A stretch of 64,000 nucleotides of DNA from Streptomyces spiroverticillatus (GCA_014650415.1 BMUX01000021.1:1-64000), one strand, 5' to 3'. Positions 16,581-28,032 are shown, counted from the first letter of the stretch. Notes: a model not told the origin generated them from the letters alone. Made by a program: numbers and translations.

Positions 16581-17692
16581 ATGAGCTCCTCGATGCGCGC
16601 GCTGCGCCTGCACGGCCCCCAGGACCTCCGTCTCGACACCGTCCCCGTGCCCCGGCTGCGGCCCGGCACGGTGAAGGTGCGGGTGGAGTGGAACGGCATC
16701 TGCGGTTCCGACCTGCACCACTACACGCACCCCGCGGTGCCCGCCACCGGCTTCGTGCACCCGCTGATCGGCGAGGAGGGCCCGTTCGTGCAGGGCCACG
16801 AGTTCTCCGGCCGGGTCGTGGAAGTCGCCGACGACGTCACGTCCGTGCAGGTCGGAGCGGTGGGGCCGTGGAGCCGATCGTGTACGACGGGACCTGCCCG
16901 GCGTGCCTGCGCGGCGAGCCCAACCTGTGCGTGCAGTTCGGCTTCCTCGGGCTGATGGGCGGCGGTGGCGGGCTCGCCGAGTACGCGGTCGTCCCGGCCG
17001 GGCGCGCCCACGTCCTCCCCGAGGGCGTCTCCACCGAGACCGCGGCCCTGGTCGAGCCCCTGGCGGTGGCCTGGCACGCGGTGCGCCGCGGGGGCCTCAC
17101 GGAGGGCGGCAGCGTGGCCGTGGTCGGCGCGGGCCCGATCGGGCTGGGCCTGCTGCTGGCCGCGAAGGCGCAGGGGGCGGGGTTCGTCGCGGTCAGCGAG
17201 ATCGACGCGGCCCGCCGGGAGCTCGCCCTCGGCCTGGGCGCGGACCTGGCCGTGGACCCGACGGAGCAGGACGCGGCGGCCGAGGTGCTGGCGCGGGTGC
17301 CGGGCGGGGTGGACGCGGCGTTCGAGGCGTCGGGTGCGGGCCGGGCGGCCGTGGACACGCTCCTCGCCGTCGTACGCAAGGGGGGCCGGGCGGTGACCGT
17401 CGCGCAGGGCGGCACGGCCGAACTCGACCCGACCGCGCTGATGGTGAACGAGATCGTCTACACGGGCAGCTTCGCGTACGACGCGACGGACTTCCCCGCG
17501 GTGATCACGGCCCTCGCCGACGGCCGCCTGCGCGAGGAGTCCCTGACCGCACTGGTCACGGACCGCATCCCGCTGGACCGGGCGGACGAGGACGGCTACC
17601 GGGAGCTGCTGGCCCGGGGCGGGGCCCACGTGAAGATCCTGGTGCGGGCGGACGCGGCGGACGCGGCGGACTCGGCGGCGTCCGGGGCCTGA
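16581..17692 (+). pseudogene. Zinc-binding butanediol-type alcohol dehydrogenase gene with a frameshift
   Basis: Two frames together encode a medium-chain zinc dehydrogenase of the (R,R)-butanediol dehydrogenase group. The first part (16581 to about 16860) has GICGSDLHHY and GHEFSGRV. The second (from about 16865) continues with VEPIVYDGTCPACLRGEPNLC and the nucleotide loop VGAGPIGLG. The switch between frames falls in 16851-16870, where one base appears to be missing from a stretch that should read roughly VQVGDRVAVEP. Either the gene is inactive or this is a sequencing error. The start is ATG 16581 or 16593. Confidence 0.8.
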
Positions 17693-17750
17693 GCGCACGT
17701 CTCACAGGGCGACACACCGGCGCAACACACTGGTCGTAATCCCCCCGCAT

Positions 17751-17829
17751 GGTTGATCGTTGGGAGGTCCGTCCGCAGGATGGTCCGGTCCGTACCGGCC
17801 CGGCGACGGTCCGGTCCCGACGATCAACC
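17751..17829. promoter_or_regulatory. Promoter region of the sugar importer with paired operator-like halves
   Basis: GGTTGATCGT (17751-17760) recurs as its exact reverse complement ACGATCAACC at 17820-17829, 59 bp further on. Between them CCGGT and ACCGG form a short dyad. The second half-site lies 27 bp before the importer's start. Two distant matching half-sites fit a looping repressor, typical of sugar operons. The regulator is not identified. Confidence 0.45.
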
Positions 17830-17855
17830 ACTGCGAACCACTGGGGGAACACGTC

Positions 17856-19139
17856 ATGTCGATCAGCCGCCGCACCCTTCTCGCCGCCGGTTCCGCGCTC
17901 GCCGCCGGGGGCGCCCTGACGGCCTGCGGCTCCAACACCGGCCGCGACGAAGGAAGTTCGGGCGGCGGTGGAGGCGCGAGCGGCGGCCCCGGGCTCGCCC
18001 AGTGGTACCACCAGTACGGCGAGGCCGGCACCGAGCAGGCCGTGCGGCGGTACGCGGCGGCGTACAAGAAGACCAAGGTCACCGTGCAGTGGCGGCCCGG
18101 CAACTACGACCAGCAGACCGCCGCCGCCCTCCTCACGGCCGACGGCCCGGACGTGTTCGAGGTCAACGGGCCGACGCTGGACCAGATCCAGGGCGGCCAG
18201 GTGGTCGACCTGACGGACCTGTTCGAGGGCGTGAAGGACGACTTCAACCCGGCGGTCCTCGCCCCGAAGACGTACGACGGGAAGATCTGGTCCGTACCCC
18301 AGGTCATCGACATGCAGCTCCTCTTCTACCGCAAGAGCCTGCTGAAGGCCGCCAATGTCGAGCCGCCGACGACGCTGGACGAACTGGTCGACGCGGCGAG
18401 GAAGTTGACCGACAAGAAGACCAAGGGTCTCTTCCTCGGCAACGACGGCGGCGTGGGCTCCCTCGGCGGCACCCCGCTGTACGCCGCCGGGCTCTCGCTC
18501 GTCACCGAGGACGGCAAGGTCGGCTTCGACGACCCGGCCGCCGCCCGCGCGCTCGGCAAGCTGCGCCAGTTGTACGCCGACAAGTCGCTTCTGCTGGGCG
18601 CGCCGACGGACTGGGCGGACCCGTCCGCGTTCGTCCAGGGCCTGACCGCGATGCAGTGGTCGGGGCTGTGGGCGCTGCCCGCCGTGCAGAAGGCGCTCGG
18701 CGACGACTTCGGTGTGCTGCCCTTCCCGAAGGACGGCGGCAGCGGAAAGCCGTCGGTGCCGGTCGGCGCGTACGGCGCGGCGGTCAACGCGCGCAGCAAG
18801 CAGCAGGCCGCCGCCAAGGACTACATCAAGTGGCTGTGGATCGAACAGGCCGAGTTCCAGACCGACTTCGCGCTGTCGTACGGGTTCCACATCCCGGCCC
18901 GTATCTCCCTCGCCAAGAAGGCCGACAAGCTGAAGCAGGGCGCGGCGGCCGACGCGGTGAAGTACGCGACGGAGAACGCGTACGCCCAGCCCCTTCTGTG
19001 GACCCCGGCGTCGGCGACCGCCTACCAGGACGCGCTGAGCCGCATCGTCAAGGACGGTGCGAACCCGGACACGGAGCTGAAGAAGGTGGTCCGCAAGGCG
19101 AACGAGGAGCTCCAGCGCGTGAAGAAGAAGACCTCGTGA
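17856..19139 (+). CDS. Extracellular sugar-binding lipoprotein of an ABC importer
   Basis: 427 residues from the ATG at 17856. The N-terminus has a twin-arginine-like MSISRRTLLAAG and a lipobox LTACG, so it is an exported lipoprotein. The body is a family 1 solute-binding protein: QWYHQYGEAGTEQAVRRY at the start, DVFEVNGPTL and later YIKWLWIEQAEFQTDF. It delivers a sugar or oligosaccharide to the two permeases that follow with a 4-bp overlap. The exact sugar is unknown. Confidence 0.9.
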   Translation: MSISRRTLLAAGSALAAGGALTACGSNTGRDEGSSGGGGGASGGPGLAQWYHQYGEAGTEQAVRRYAAAYKKTKVTVQWRPGNYDQQTAAALLTADGPDVFEVNGPTLDQIQGGQVVDLTDLFEGVKDDFNPAVLAPKTYDGKIWSVPQVIDMQLLFYRKSLLKAANVEPPTTLDELVDAARKLTDKKTKGLFLGNDGGVGSLGGTPLYAAGLSLVTEDGKVGFDDPAAARALGKLRQLYADKSLLLGAPTDWADPSAFVQGLTAMQWSGLWALPAVQKALGDDFGVLPFPKDGGSGKPSVPVGAYGAAVNARSKQQAAAKDYIKWLWIEQAEFQTDFALSYGFHIPARISLAKKADKLKQGAAADAVKYATENAYAQPLLWTPASATAYQDALSRIVKDGANPDTELKKVVRKANEELQRVKKKTS

Positions 19140-20086
19140 GCCAAGCCCCGGACGAGGCCCCGCGCCGGGGCCTGCGGGAGCGGCTGCTGGGCACCCAGAA
19201 CCGGACGCTGTGGTTCTGGGTGTTCGTCGGCCCGTTCGCGATCGGCCTCGGCCTCTTCACGTACGTACCGCTCCTCTGGAGCCTCTACCTCAGCTTCTTC
19301 GACGCCCACAACACCGTCTCCCCCACGGACTTCGTCGGGCTCGACAACTACACGGCGATGCTGGGCGACGAGTCGTTCACCAGCAGCCTCGGCACCTTCG
19401 CCCTGTTCACGGCCTTCATCGTCCCGGCGACGTACGCGCTCTCGCTCGCACTCGCGCTGATGGTGAACCGGCTCCGTTTCGCGCAGGCCTTCTTCCGGTC
19501 GGTCTTCTTCCTGCCGGCGGCCTGCTCGTATGTCGTGGCGGCCCTGATCTGGAAGATGTCGATCTTCAACGGGGTGCGGTTCGGGCTGGCGAACACGGTG
19601 CTTGGCTGGTTCGGCGCGGACCAGACGGCGTGGCTGTCGACCACTTCGCCGCCCTGGTACTGGCTGGTCATCGTGACCGTACGGCTGTGGCTCCAGGCCG
19701 GGTTCTACATGATCCTTTTCCTGGCGGGCCTGCAACGCATCTCCCCGACGCTGTACGAGGCGGCTGCCGTCGACGGGGCGCGTCCGGGCTGGCAGGTCTT
19801 CCGCAACATCACCTTCCCGCTGCTGCGGGCGACGTCGGTGGCGGTGGTCCTGCTGCTGGTCATCAACGCCTTCCAGGCCTTCGACGAGTTCTACAACCTG
19901 CTCTCGGACTCGCGCGGCTACCCGCCGTACGCCCGCCCGCCGCTGGTGTACCTCTACTACACGGCGCTCGGCCAAGGGCAGAACCTCGGCATGGGCAGCG
20001 CGGGGGCGATCATCCTGGCCCTGATCATCGCCGTGGTGACGATCTTCCAGGCCCGTTTCTTCGGCCTCGGCCGGAAGGAGGACTGA
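19136..20086 (+). CDS. Sugar ABC transporter permease (MalF-type)
   Basis: 316 residues from the GTG at 19136, which overlaps the binding-protein stop (GTGA). Six membrane helices and the EAA loop YEAAAVDGARPGWQVFRNITFP near residues 203-224, the contact site for the ATPase. With the next gene it forms the membrane channel. No ATP-binding gene is present in the operon, which is usual for Streptomyces sugar importers that share the MsiK ATPase. Confidence 0.9.
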   Translation: MSQAPDEAPRRGLRERLLGTQNRTLWFWVFVGPFAIGLGLFTYVPLLWSLYLSFFDAHNTVSPTDFVGLDNYTAMLGDESFTSSLGTFALFTAFIVPATYALSLALALMVNRLRFAQAFFRSVFFLPAACSYVVAALIWKMSIFNGVRFGLANTVLGWFGADQTAWLSTTSPPWYWLVIVTVRLWLQAGFYMILFLAGLQRISPTLYEAAAVDGARPGWQVFRNITFPLLRATSVAVVLLLVINAFQAFDEFYNLLSDSRGYPPYARPPLVYLYYTALGQGQNLGMGSAGAIILALIIAVVTIFQARFFGLGRKED

Positions 20087-20092
20087 CTCCCG

Positions 20093-20929
20093 GTGGACGA
20101 CGCTCTCGTACGGGCCGGCCGCGCCCTGCGCGCGGTGCTGCTGGTCGCCCTGGCCCTGCTGTTCCTGATCCCCTTCTACCTGCTGGTCCGCAACGGCCTG
20201 TCCACGGACGCCGACATCACCTCCCCGGACTGGACCTTCTTCCCGTCCAGCCTCCAGTGGGGCAATGTCTCGGAACTCTTCTCCGACACGGCGATCCCCT
20301 TCGCCCGCTCGCTCCTCAACTCGGCGCTGATCGCGGTGGCGACGACGCTGGGCACGGTGCTGCTGGCCGCGCTCGCCGGATACGGGCTGGCCCGCATCCC
20401 GTACCAGCACTCCGACAAGGTCTTCTACGCGATCCTCGGCACCCTCATGGTCCCCGCCGCCGTGACCTTCGTGCCCAGCTTCGTGCTGGTGTCGTCCCTG
20501 GGGTGGGTCTCGACCCTGCGGGGGCTGATCATCCCGACGCTCTTCTCGGCCTTCGCGTGCTTCATCTTCCGGCAGTATTTCCTGGGATTTCCACGGGAGT
20601 TGGAGGACGCGGCCCGGGTGGACGGGCTCGGGCACTGGCGGACCTTCTGGCGGATCGTGGTGCCCAATTCCCGTCCGGTGTTCGCTGCGGTCGGCACCAT
20701 CACCTTCATCGGCGCCTGGAACGCCTTCCTGTGGCCGCTGGTCATCGGGCAGGACCAGAACTCCTGGACGGTGCAGGTGGCGCTGTCCACCCTGAACACC
20801 GCCCAGACGGTCAACCTCCACGAACTCTTCGTCGCGGCGGCCGTCTCGATCCTCCCGCTGCTGCTGGTGTTCCTCTTCTTCCAGCGGTGGATCGTGGCGG
20901 GGGTGGAACGCTCGGGCATCGACGACTAG
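20093..20929 (+). CDS. Sugar ABC transporter permease (MalG-type)
   Basis: 278 residues starting with GTG at 20093, 6 bp after the first permease. Six helices, with the EAA loop LEDAARVDGLGHWRTFWRIV near residues 168-187. It ends the importer operon; the next gene, on the other strand, encodes an ArsR-like regulator that could control it, but no evidence beyond adjacency supports this. Confidence 0.9.
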   Translation: MDDALVRAGRALRAVLLVALALLFLIPFYLLVRNGLSTDADITSPDWTFFPSSLQWGNVSELFSDTAIPFARSLLNSALIAVATTLGTVLLAALAGYGLARIPYQHSDKVFYAILGTLMVPAAVTFVPSFVLVSSLGWVSTLRGLIIPTLFSAFACFIFRQYFLGFPRELEDAARVDGLGHWRTFWRIVVPNSRPVFAAVGTITFIGAWNAFLWPLVIGQDQNSWTVQVALSTLNTAQTVNLHELFVAAAVSILPLLLVFLFFQRWIVAGVERSGIDD

Positions 20930-20943
20930 GACGACTGGACCGG

Positions 20944-21876
20944 CTACGGAAAAGCCGCGCCCCGCACCAGGGCCACCCCCAGCGGGGTGAGCGAGTGCAG
21001 GACCGCGCTGCCGTGCCGCAGGGTAACCACCAGCCCCGCCTCCCTCAGCACCCCCGCGTGCTGGCTCGCGGACGCCAGCGACACCCCGGCCCTGCGCGCC
21101 AGCTCGCTGGTCGTGCACCCGTGGTCGATGGCCCGCAGCACCGCCGCCCGGGTGTGCCCCACCAGCTTCCCCAGCGATCCCCCGGCCCGCTCGCCGGGCG
21201 GTCCCGGCGGGTGCGCCACCGGGTAGACGAGGACGGGCGGCAGCCCCGGGTCGTACAGCATCACCGGAGCCCCCTGGCAGAAGAAGGACGGCTGGAGGCG
21301 CAGCCCGCGCCCCTGGAGCCACACCTCCCGCTCCACCGGATAGTCCGCCTCCAGTACGGGTGCGTGCCAGCGCAGCCCCGGCGGCAGCGAGGCCAGCAGT
21401 GCGTCGGCGCCGCCGTCCAGCAGGGCCCGGCCGCGGGCCGCCCGGTCCGCCTCGACCCGGGCCTGGACGTACGGCCACACGGGGGCGACCGCCGCCCGGT
21501 GGTAGTCGGCGAGCGCGTCCACCAGCCCCGCGAGCGGTACGTCCAACTGCCCGCCCAGGACCGCCATTTCGGCCCCCACCCGCCCCTCGGGAGTCCCGCG
21601 CACCGCCGCCAGGCCCTCCTCCCACCCGGCCGCGCCCTCCTCCGGGGTGAGGAAGTCGGGGAAGTACCCGCGCGGCGGCACCACCGTCCGCAGCAGCCCG
21701 CGGCCGCCGCCCGACCAGCGGGCCCGCGCCTGCTCCCGCCAGTCGCCGTAGGCCCGCCCGCCCCTGCGGTCCCGCAGCCGATGCAGGCTGAGGACCGTCT
21801 CCCAGAGGGCGTCAGGCCGCGCGGCGAGCCGCACCCGCGCAAGGTCGTCCCCCGTGAAGTGGATGCGCAGCACCAC
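20944..21876 (-). CDS. ArsR-like winged-helix regulator (DUF5937-type)
   Basis: 310 residues from the GTG at 21876, preceded by GGGAG. The N-terminal 230 residues form an uncharacterised domain starting VLRIHFTGDDLARVRLA. The C-terminal part is an ArsR-type winged helix: LVGHTRAAVLRAIDHG, then TTSELARRAGVSLASASQHA and a wing with HGSAVLHSLT. Actinobacteria have many such large ArsR-like regulators, often next to transporters. The ligand is unknown. It ends 15 bp from the importer operon, tail to tail. Confidence 0.8.
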   Translation of the reverse strand: MVLRIHFTGDDLARVRLAARPDALWETVLSLHRLRDRRGGRAYGDWREQARARWSGGGRGLLRTVVPPRGYFPDFLTPEEGAAGWEEGLAAVRGTPEGRVGAEMAVLGGQLDVPLAGLVDALADYHRAAVAPVWPYVQARVEADRAARGRALLDGGADALLASLPPGLRWHAPVLEADYPVEREVWLQGRGLRLQPSFFCQGAPVMLYDPGLPPVLVYPVAHPPGPPGERAGGSLGKLVGHTRAAVLRAIDHGCTTSELARRAGVSLASASQHAGVLREAGLVVTLRHGSAVLHSLTPLGVALVRGAAFP

Positions 21877-22230
21877 CGGCCCAACTCCCCACCCTCGCCC
21901 GCCGGTTGCACACGCAACCGTCCCAGAGTTCGAGTATGCACGCCCTCACACCCCGTCACCACGGCCTTTCGGCCACAGTTGAAACGCCTCGCCCGCGGGG
22001 TGCGGCAGGGGCGAAGCTGGGCCGTGTCGGACACCGGCCGCCCCGCACGCCGAGGGGTTCGGCGAAGGCCGTGGGGGGCTTCGCCGCACTTGACGGCGGC
22101 GGGCGGGGCCGGCGGATGCGGTGTCCGCCCGAGGCGCCGGGGCGCGGTCGGCAGGTGGGGATCTGCCGACCGGGCCCGGCGTCGCCGCCCGGAGAACGCC
22201 GGGAGAATTCCCGGCGAACCCCGTACTGCG
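21877..22230. other. Hairpin-rich intergenic region, possible structured RNA
   Basis: About 350 bp without a gene I can support. Perfect stems follow each other: GGTCGGCAG/CTGCCGACC around an 8-base loop (about 22147-22172), CCGGGCCCGG, and CGCCGGGA/TCCCGGCG around GAAT (about 22197-22216). A forward ORF (21936-22271) runs through the region but is Arg/Pro/Gly-rich and ends inside the terminator hairpin, so it is probably a shadow. The leader of the ArsR-like gene must lie at the left end. Confidence 0.4.
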
Positions 22231-22275
22231 AAGGTCAACTTTTCAACTGCCACTTCGCGCAGTTGGGTTGACCTT
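22231..22275 (-). terminator. Strong composite hairpin downstream of the hexosaminidase gene
   Basis: AAGGTCAAC (22231-22239) pairs with GTTGACCTT (22267-22275), and inside it CAACTG pairs with CAGTTG (22244-22249, 22260-22265) around a 10-base loop. It lies 31 bp after the stop of the hexosaminidase gene on the minus strand, the right place for its terminator. Confidence 0.7.
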
Positions 22276-22306
22276 CACGCTCCGCTGGGTCGCGCCGCAC
22301 CGGACC

Positions 22307-24706
22307 TCACGCTCTGATCTCGAACCGCCACAGCGAGTACCCGTACGTTGACTGCCGCTTGCGCCCCTGCATGCGCACATGCCGGGCCCGCACCGCCTCT
22401 TGCAGTTCCACGGTGTCCTCCCCTGCGGTGGTCCGCCCGCGCCGCTCGACGACGGTCCGCCAGGCGTTCCCGTCGTCGGACACCTGAACGTCGTAGTCCT
22501 TCCCTGCGGCGGCCTCCCAGTCCAGCAGCACCCGCCGGAAGGCCTGCACGGACCCCAGGTCCACCGAAATCCACTCCCCGTCGGTGTACTTGGACGCCCA
22601 CCGGGTCCCGGGGTCCCCGTCGGTGGCCAGCTCGGCACCCAAGTAGTCGACCTCCGCCGAGGACGCGGTGGTCGCCCTCCCACGTGCCAGATCGGGTACG
22701 TCGAAGACCTGCACGGACCACAGGGTGAACCGCACCGGCCGCCCGTCCCGCCCGCGCACCCGTACGTACCGCGCGTCGGCGGCGTCGAAGCTCAGCTCGT
22801 CGCGGCCGGGGGCCCGCCGGTCCCGCCGTTCGGCGACCTTCGCCCACTTCTTCGCGTCCGCCGAGACCTCGATGTCGTACGAACGCCCGTACTCCTGGCC
22901 CCAGTCGAGCCGTACCCGCCCGACCCCGCGCACCTTGCCCAGGTCCAGGGCCAGCCACGGTTCGCGCTCGTGGCGGCTGCTCCAGCGGGTCACCGGGCTG
23001 CCGTCACAGGCTGCGCCCGGCTTCGTACCGTACGCACTCGACGACGCGAACGCCGTTGCCCCGAGGGAGAGTTGGTCGGGTTCGGCGAGCGTGGGGCCGA
23101 CGACCGTGAGGCCGGGGCCGAGCGCGCCGCGCCGCATGGAGGTGGTGAAGGTGCCGTACGGGACTCCGGCGGCGGCCCCGCTCCACATCTTCTGGGCGAG
23201 GATGCCGAAGGTCTTCTCGATCAGCCCGTGGACGTCCTTCTCGGTGTACGTGGCGTGCACGAGGTCGTTCCAGACGGCGGACATGGCGCCGCGCAGGACG
23301 GGGTCGAAGGGCGCGAGGCTCTCCTTGCCGGGGAAGACGTGCGGCTCCCAACTGTCGTACAGGTACCGCCCGTCGAGGCCGAGCGGGTGGTAGTACGTCG
23401 CGAACGGCACCACGTACAACAGCCCGTCATTGGTGTTGACGATGTCGGTGTAGCCGTCCTTCTTGGCGGCCTGCGGGCCGTACCAGCCGTTGTTCCAGCT
23501 GTGGATCGTGACCTGCTTGTCGTAGGCGGCGGGCTCCTTGGTGAGCCGGGTCAGGCTGCCCCAGGCGCGCGGCCGCTTCTTCCACGTGTCGCGGAGGTGG
23601 GCGGCCATCCCGTTGAAGTACGCCCGGTAGTGGGACTCGGGGCCGGTGTACTCGTCCGCCCCGTAATGCACTTCCGGGCTGCGGAACCATGGCGTGAACT
23701 CGTCGAAGACCTCCTTCATGAAGGTGAGCGTCGCCGGATTCCCCAGATCCAGATGGTCGCTGTTGGGTCCGCCGAGACCGATGTCGGGCCGGAAGCGCAC
23801 GAAGGAGCGCGAGTGCGCGGGCGCGTCGATCTCAGGCGTGAGCCGGACCGCGTGCGCGGCGGCGACGTCCTCGAAGGAGTCCCAGTCCCGGCGGTCGTAC
23901 GACCCGTCCTTCGCGGCGAGCCCGTCCCACTTGCTCTTCTCGCTCCGCAGCCGGAAGGCGTCGTACGCCTTCGACCAGTCCCCGCCGGGTGCGGTGATCT
24001 CGTTGTCGTTCAGGTGGAGTTGGAGCTCATTGAGCTTGAACCAGCCCATGATGCGCAGGTAGTCGCGGATGAACCCGGGCGTGAAGAAGCGCCGGCCGAC
24101 GTCGAGCATGAAGCCGCGGAGGCGGTAGTTGGGCCAGTCGTGGGCGGTGCCGACGGGGATGCGGGTGCGGCGGTCGTCCTGGAGGAGGATCTGGAGGAGG
24201 GACCGCGTCCCGTAGAAGACGCCCCGGTATCCGGGCCCGGTGATGCTCAACCCTCTCTCGGTGGCCGCCAGTTCGTAGCCCTCCGCCCTGTACAGCTCCC
24301 CGCCCTTCGCGTGTACGGCGCGGGGGTCGACCCGCAGGGCGATGTCGCCGCGCCGGGCGTTGCCGCGCCGGGGCACGGCGAGGCGGACGCCGGTGACCTC
24401 GGCGATCTCCTCGGTCAAGGTTCGTGCCAGGGCGAGGAGTTGGTGGTCGGCCCGCCCCTCCACCACCACCCGGGTGTCGTCGTCGATCCGGTACGTGCCG
24501 GCCCCGCCGGCCCACTCCTGGAGGGCCGGAATCACGACGGGCCGGGCATTGGTGCCGTCCGCAGCCAGCACGGGCTCGGTGAGCGGCGGGGCGGGCTCGG
24601 CGGCGTAGGCCGAGGCGGAGAAGGGGAAGACGGTGGCGGCGGTGGCCACGGTGGCGGCGGCGACGAGGGCGCGGCGCGAGAAGCGGGTCTGGGGCTCTTT
24701 GCTCAT
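22307..24706 (-). CDS. Secreted GH20 beta-N-acetylhexosaminidase with two F5/8 type C domains
   Basis: 799 residues from the ATG at 24706 (GAGGA upstream). A Tat-type signal (RFSRRALVAAA) is followed by a GH20 N-terminal domain, a GH20 catalytic barrel with RGFMLDVGRRF, HLNDNE and the catalytic pair Asp351-Glu352 in HYGADEYTG, and two C-terminal coagulation factor 5/8 type C (discoidin) sugar-binding modules (about 560-680 and 685-799). It should release N-acetylglucosamine or N-acetylgalactosamine from chitin- or peptidoglycan-type glycans outside the cell. A DasR site lies upstream. A hairpin follows the stop. Confidence 0.88.
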   Translation of the reverse strand: MSKEPQTRFSRRALVAAATVATAATVFPFSASAYAAEPAPPLTEPVLAADGTNARPVVIPALQEWAGGAGTYRIDDDTRVVVEGRADHQLLALARTLTEEIAEVTGVRLAVPRRGNARRGDIALRVDPRAVHAKGGELYRAEGYELAATERGLSITGPGYRGVFYGTRSLLQILLQDDRRTRIPVGTAHDWPNYRLRGFMLDVGRRFFTPGFIRDYLRIMGWFKLNELQLHLNDNEITAPGGDWSKAYDAFRLRSEKSKWDGLAAKDGSYDRRDWDSFEDVAAAHAVRLTPEIDAPAHSRSFVRFRPDIGLGGPNSDHLDLGNPATLTFMKEVFDEFTPWFRSPEVHYGADEYTGPESHYRAYFNGMAAHLRDTWKKRPRAWGSLTRLTKEPAAYDKQVTIHSWNNGWYGPQAAKKDGYTDIVNTNDGLLYVVPFATYYHPLGLDGRYLYDSWEPHVFPGKESLAPFDPVLRGAMSAVWNDLVHATYTEKDVHGLIEKTFGILAQKMWSGAAAGVPYGTFTTSMRRGALGPGLTVVGPTLAEPDQLSLGATAFASSSAYGTKPGAACDGSPVTRWSSRHEREPWLALDLGKVRGVGRVRLDWGQEYGRSYDIEVSADAKKWAKVAERRDRRAPGRDELSFDAADARYVRVRGRDGRPVRFTLWSVQVFDVPDLARGRATTASSAEVDYLGAELATDGDPGTRWASKYTDGEWISVDLGSVQAFRRVLLDWEAAAGKDYDVQVSDDGNAWRTVVERRGRTTAGEDTVELQEAVRARHVRMQGRKRQSTYGYSLWRFEIRA

Positions 24707-24766
24707 GCGGGGTCCTCCTGAGGACGTCCATGACGTACGAGCGATGAGTGACGCGATCTGATCCAC

Positions 24767-24782
24767 AGTGGTCTATACCGGT
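24767..24782. promoter_or_regulatory. DasR-responsive element (dre)
   Basis: AGTGGTCTATACCGGT matches the DasR consensus A(C/G)TGGTCTAGACCA(C/G)T at 14 of 16 positions. It lies 61 bp before the hexosaminidase start. DasR is the GntR-family repressor of chitin and N-acetylglucosamine use, which fits the enzyme. dasR is not in the window. Confidence 0.75.
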
Positions 24783-24890
24783 ACCCGAACCGTTACCACA
24801 AGGACTTTGCGCGCCCCGCCCTTGGACCCCCGTGCACGCCCCGCCCCTCCCTTGGCACCCCGTGCACGCCTGGCCCCGCCCGTGCACGCC

Positions 24891-24927
24891 GGAGCGGCGG
24901 CACCCCCGCACAGGGTGCCGCCGCTCC
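24891..24927 (-). terminator. Perfect 15-bp hairpin downstream of ppdK
   Basis: GGAGCGGCGGCACCC pairs exactly with GGGTGCCGCCGCTCC around a 7-base loop. It lies about 90 bp after the ppdK stop on the minus strand. The 60 bp to its left contain three short GTGCACGCC repeats in a C-rich context, also without a gene. Confidence 0.75.
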
Positions 24928-25015
24928 GTATCGGGCCGAGCCCGTCGCCAGGGGTGAGGGTGGGGGTGGTGCAGTCCCGGCGACGGGATCGGTGGTCTTG
25001 CGGGAAGGTCGCGCG

Positions 25016-27754
<2,739 letters not shown>

Positions 27755-27802
27755 GGTCTCGGCTCCTCGAAGACGCGTTGGCTGCCCTGACGGCGAGGAA
27801 CA

Positions 27803-27827
27803 TACCCAGATCGAAGGTGTCTGGGTA
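27803..27827. promoter_or_regulatory. Inverted repeat in the ppdK upstream region
   Basis: TACCCAGA (27803-27810) and TCTGGGTA (27820-27827) are a perfect 8-bp inverted repeat with a 9-base spacer. It lies 49-73 bp before the ppdK start, where a repressor or an mRNA hairpin could act. I do not recognise the motif. Confidence 0.5.
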
Positions 27828-27834
27828 CGTCCAC

Positions 27835-27984
27835 TCAACCGTCATACGGCTTTAACCACCCGTCCGCCAGCAGATCGAAAGTGCTCCGGGCTTCAAGTGC
27901 CCACACGGTCTGCCTTCGAGTCTTGAACACAAGATCACGGAGGGGAGTCGGAGAATCCTTCACCTTCGACTCTGCGTCACACAT
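27835..27984 (-). CDS. Possible 49-residue protein with a TTA codon
   Basis: ATG at 27984 opens a 49-codon frame (MCDAESKVKDSPTPLRDL ... ending LKPYDG). It lies between the dusB terminator and the ppdK upstream region. Third positions are less GC-rich than in neighbouring genes, and one Leu is coded by TTA, the rare codon read by the bldA tRNA. A partial ribosome binding site (GAG) precedes it. I do not recognise the family, and it could be non-coding. Confidence 0.35.
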   Translation of the reverse strand: MCDAESKVKDSPTPLRDLVFKTRRQTVWALEARSTFDLLADGWLKPYDG

Positions 27985-28005
27985 GATCTCGGATATTGAA
28001 AAAAG

Positions 28006-28032
28006 AAAGGGTGGCACTGGGTGCCACCCTTT
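28006..28032 (-). terminator. Intrinsic terminator of dusB with a U-run
   Basis: AAAGGGTGGCAC and GTGCCACCCTTT form a perfect 12-bp stem with a 3-base loop. On the minus strand it is followed by CTTTTTTC, a classical U-tract, rare in such GC-rich DNA. It lies about 100 bp after the dusB stop and isolates ppdK and the small ORF from it. Confidence 0.85.

Noticed and set aside
21936..22271. 112-codon forward ORF in the hairpin-rich stretch
   Set aside because: It is rich in Arg, Pro and Gly, has no ribosome binding site and ends in the terminator stem; a structured RNA or plain intergenic DNA is more likely.
22379..24721. 780-codon forward frame opposite the hexosaminidase gene
   Set aside because: It is antisense to a clear GH20 gene and has the Gly/Val/Arg-rich composition of a shadow frame.
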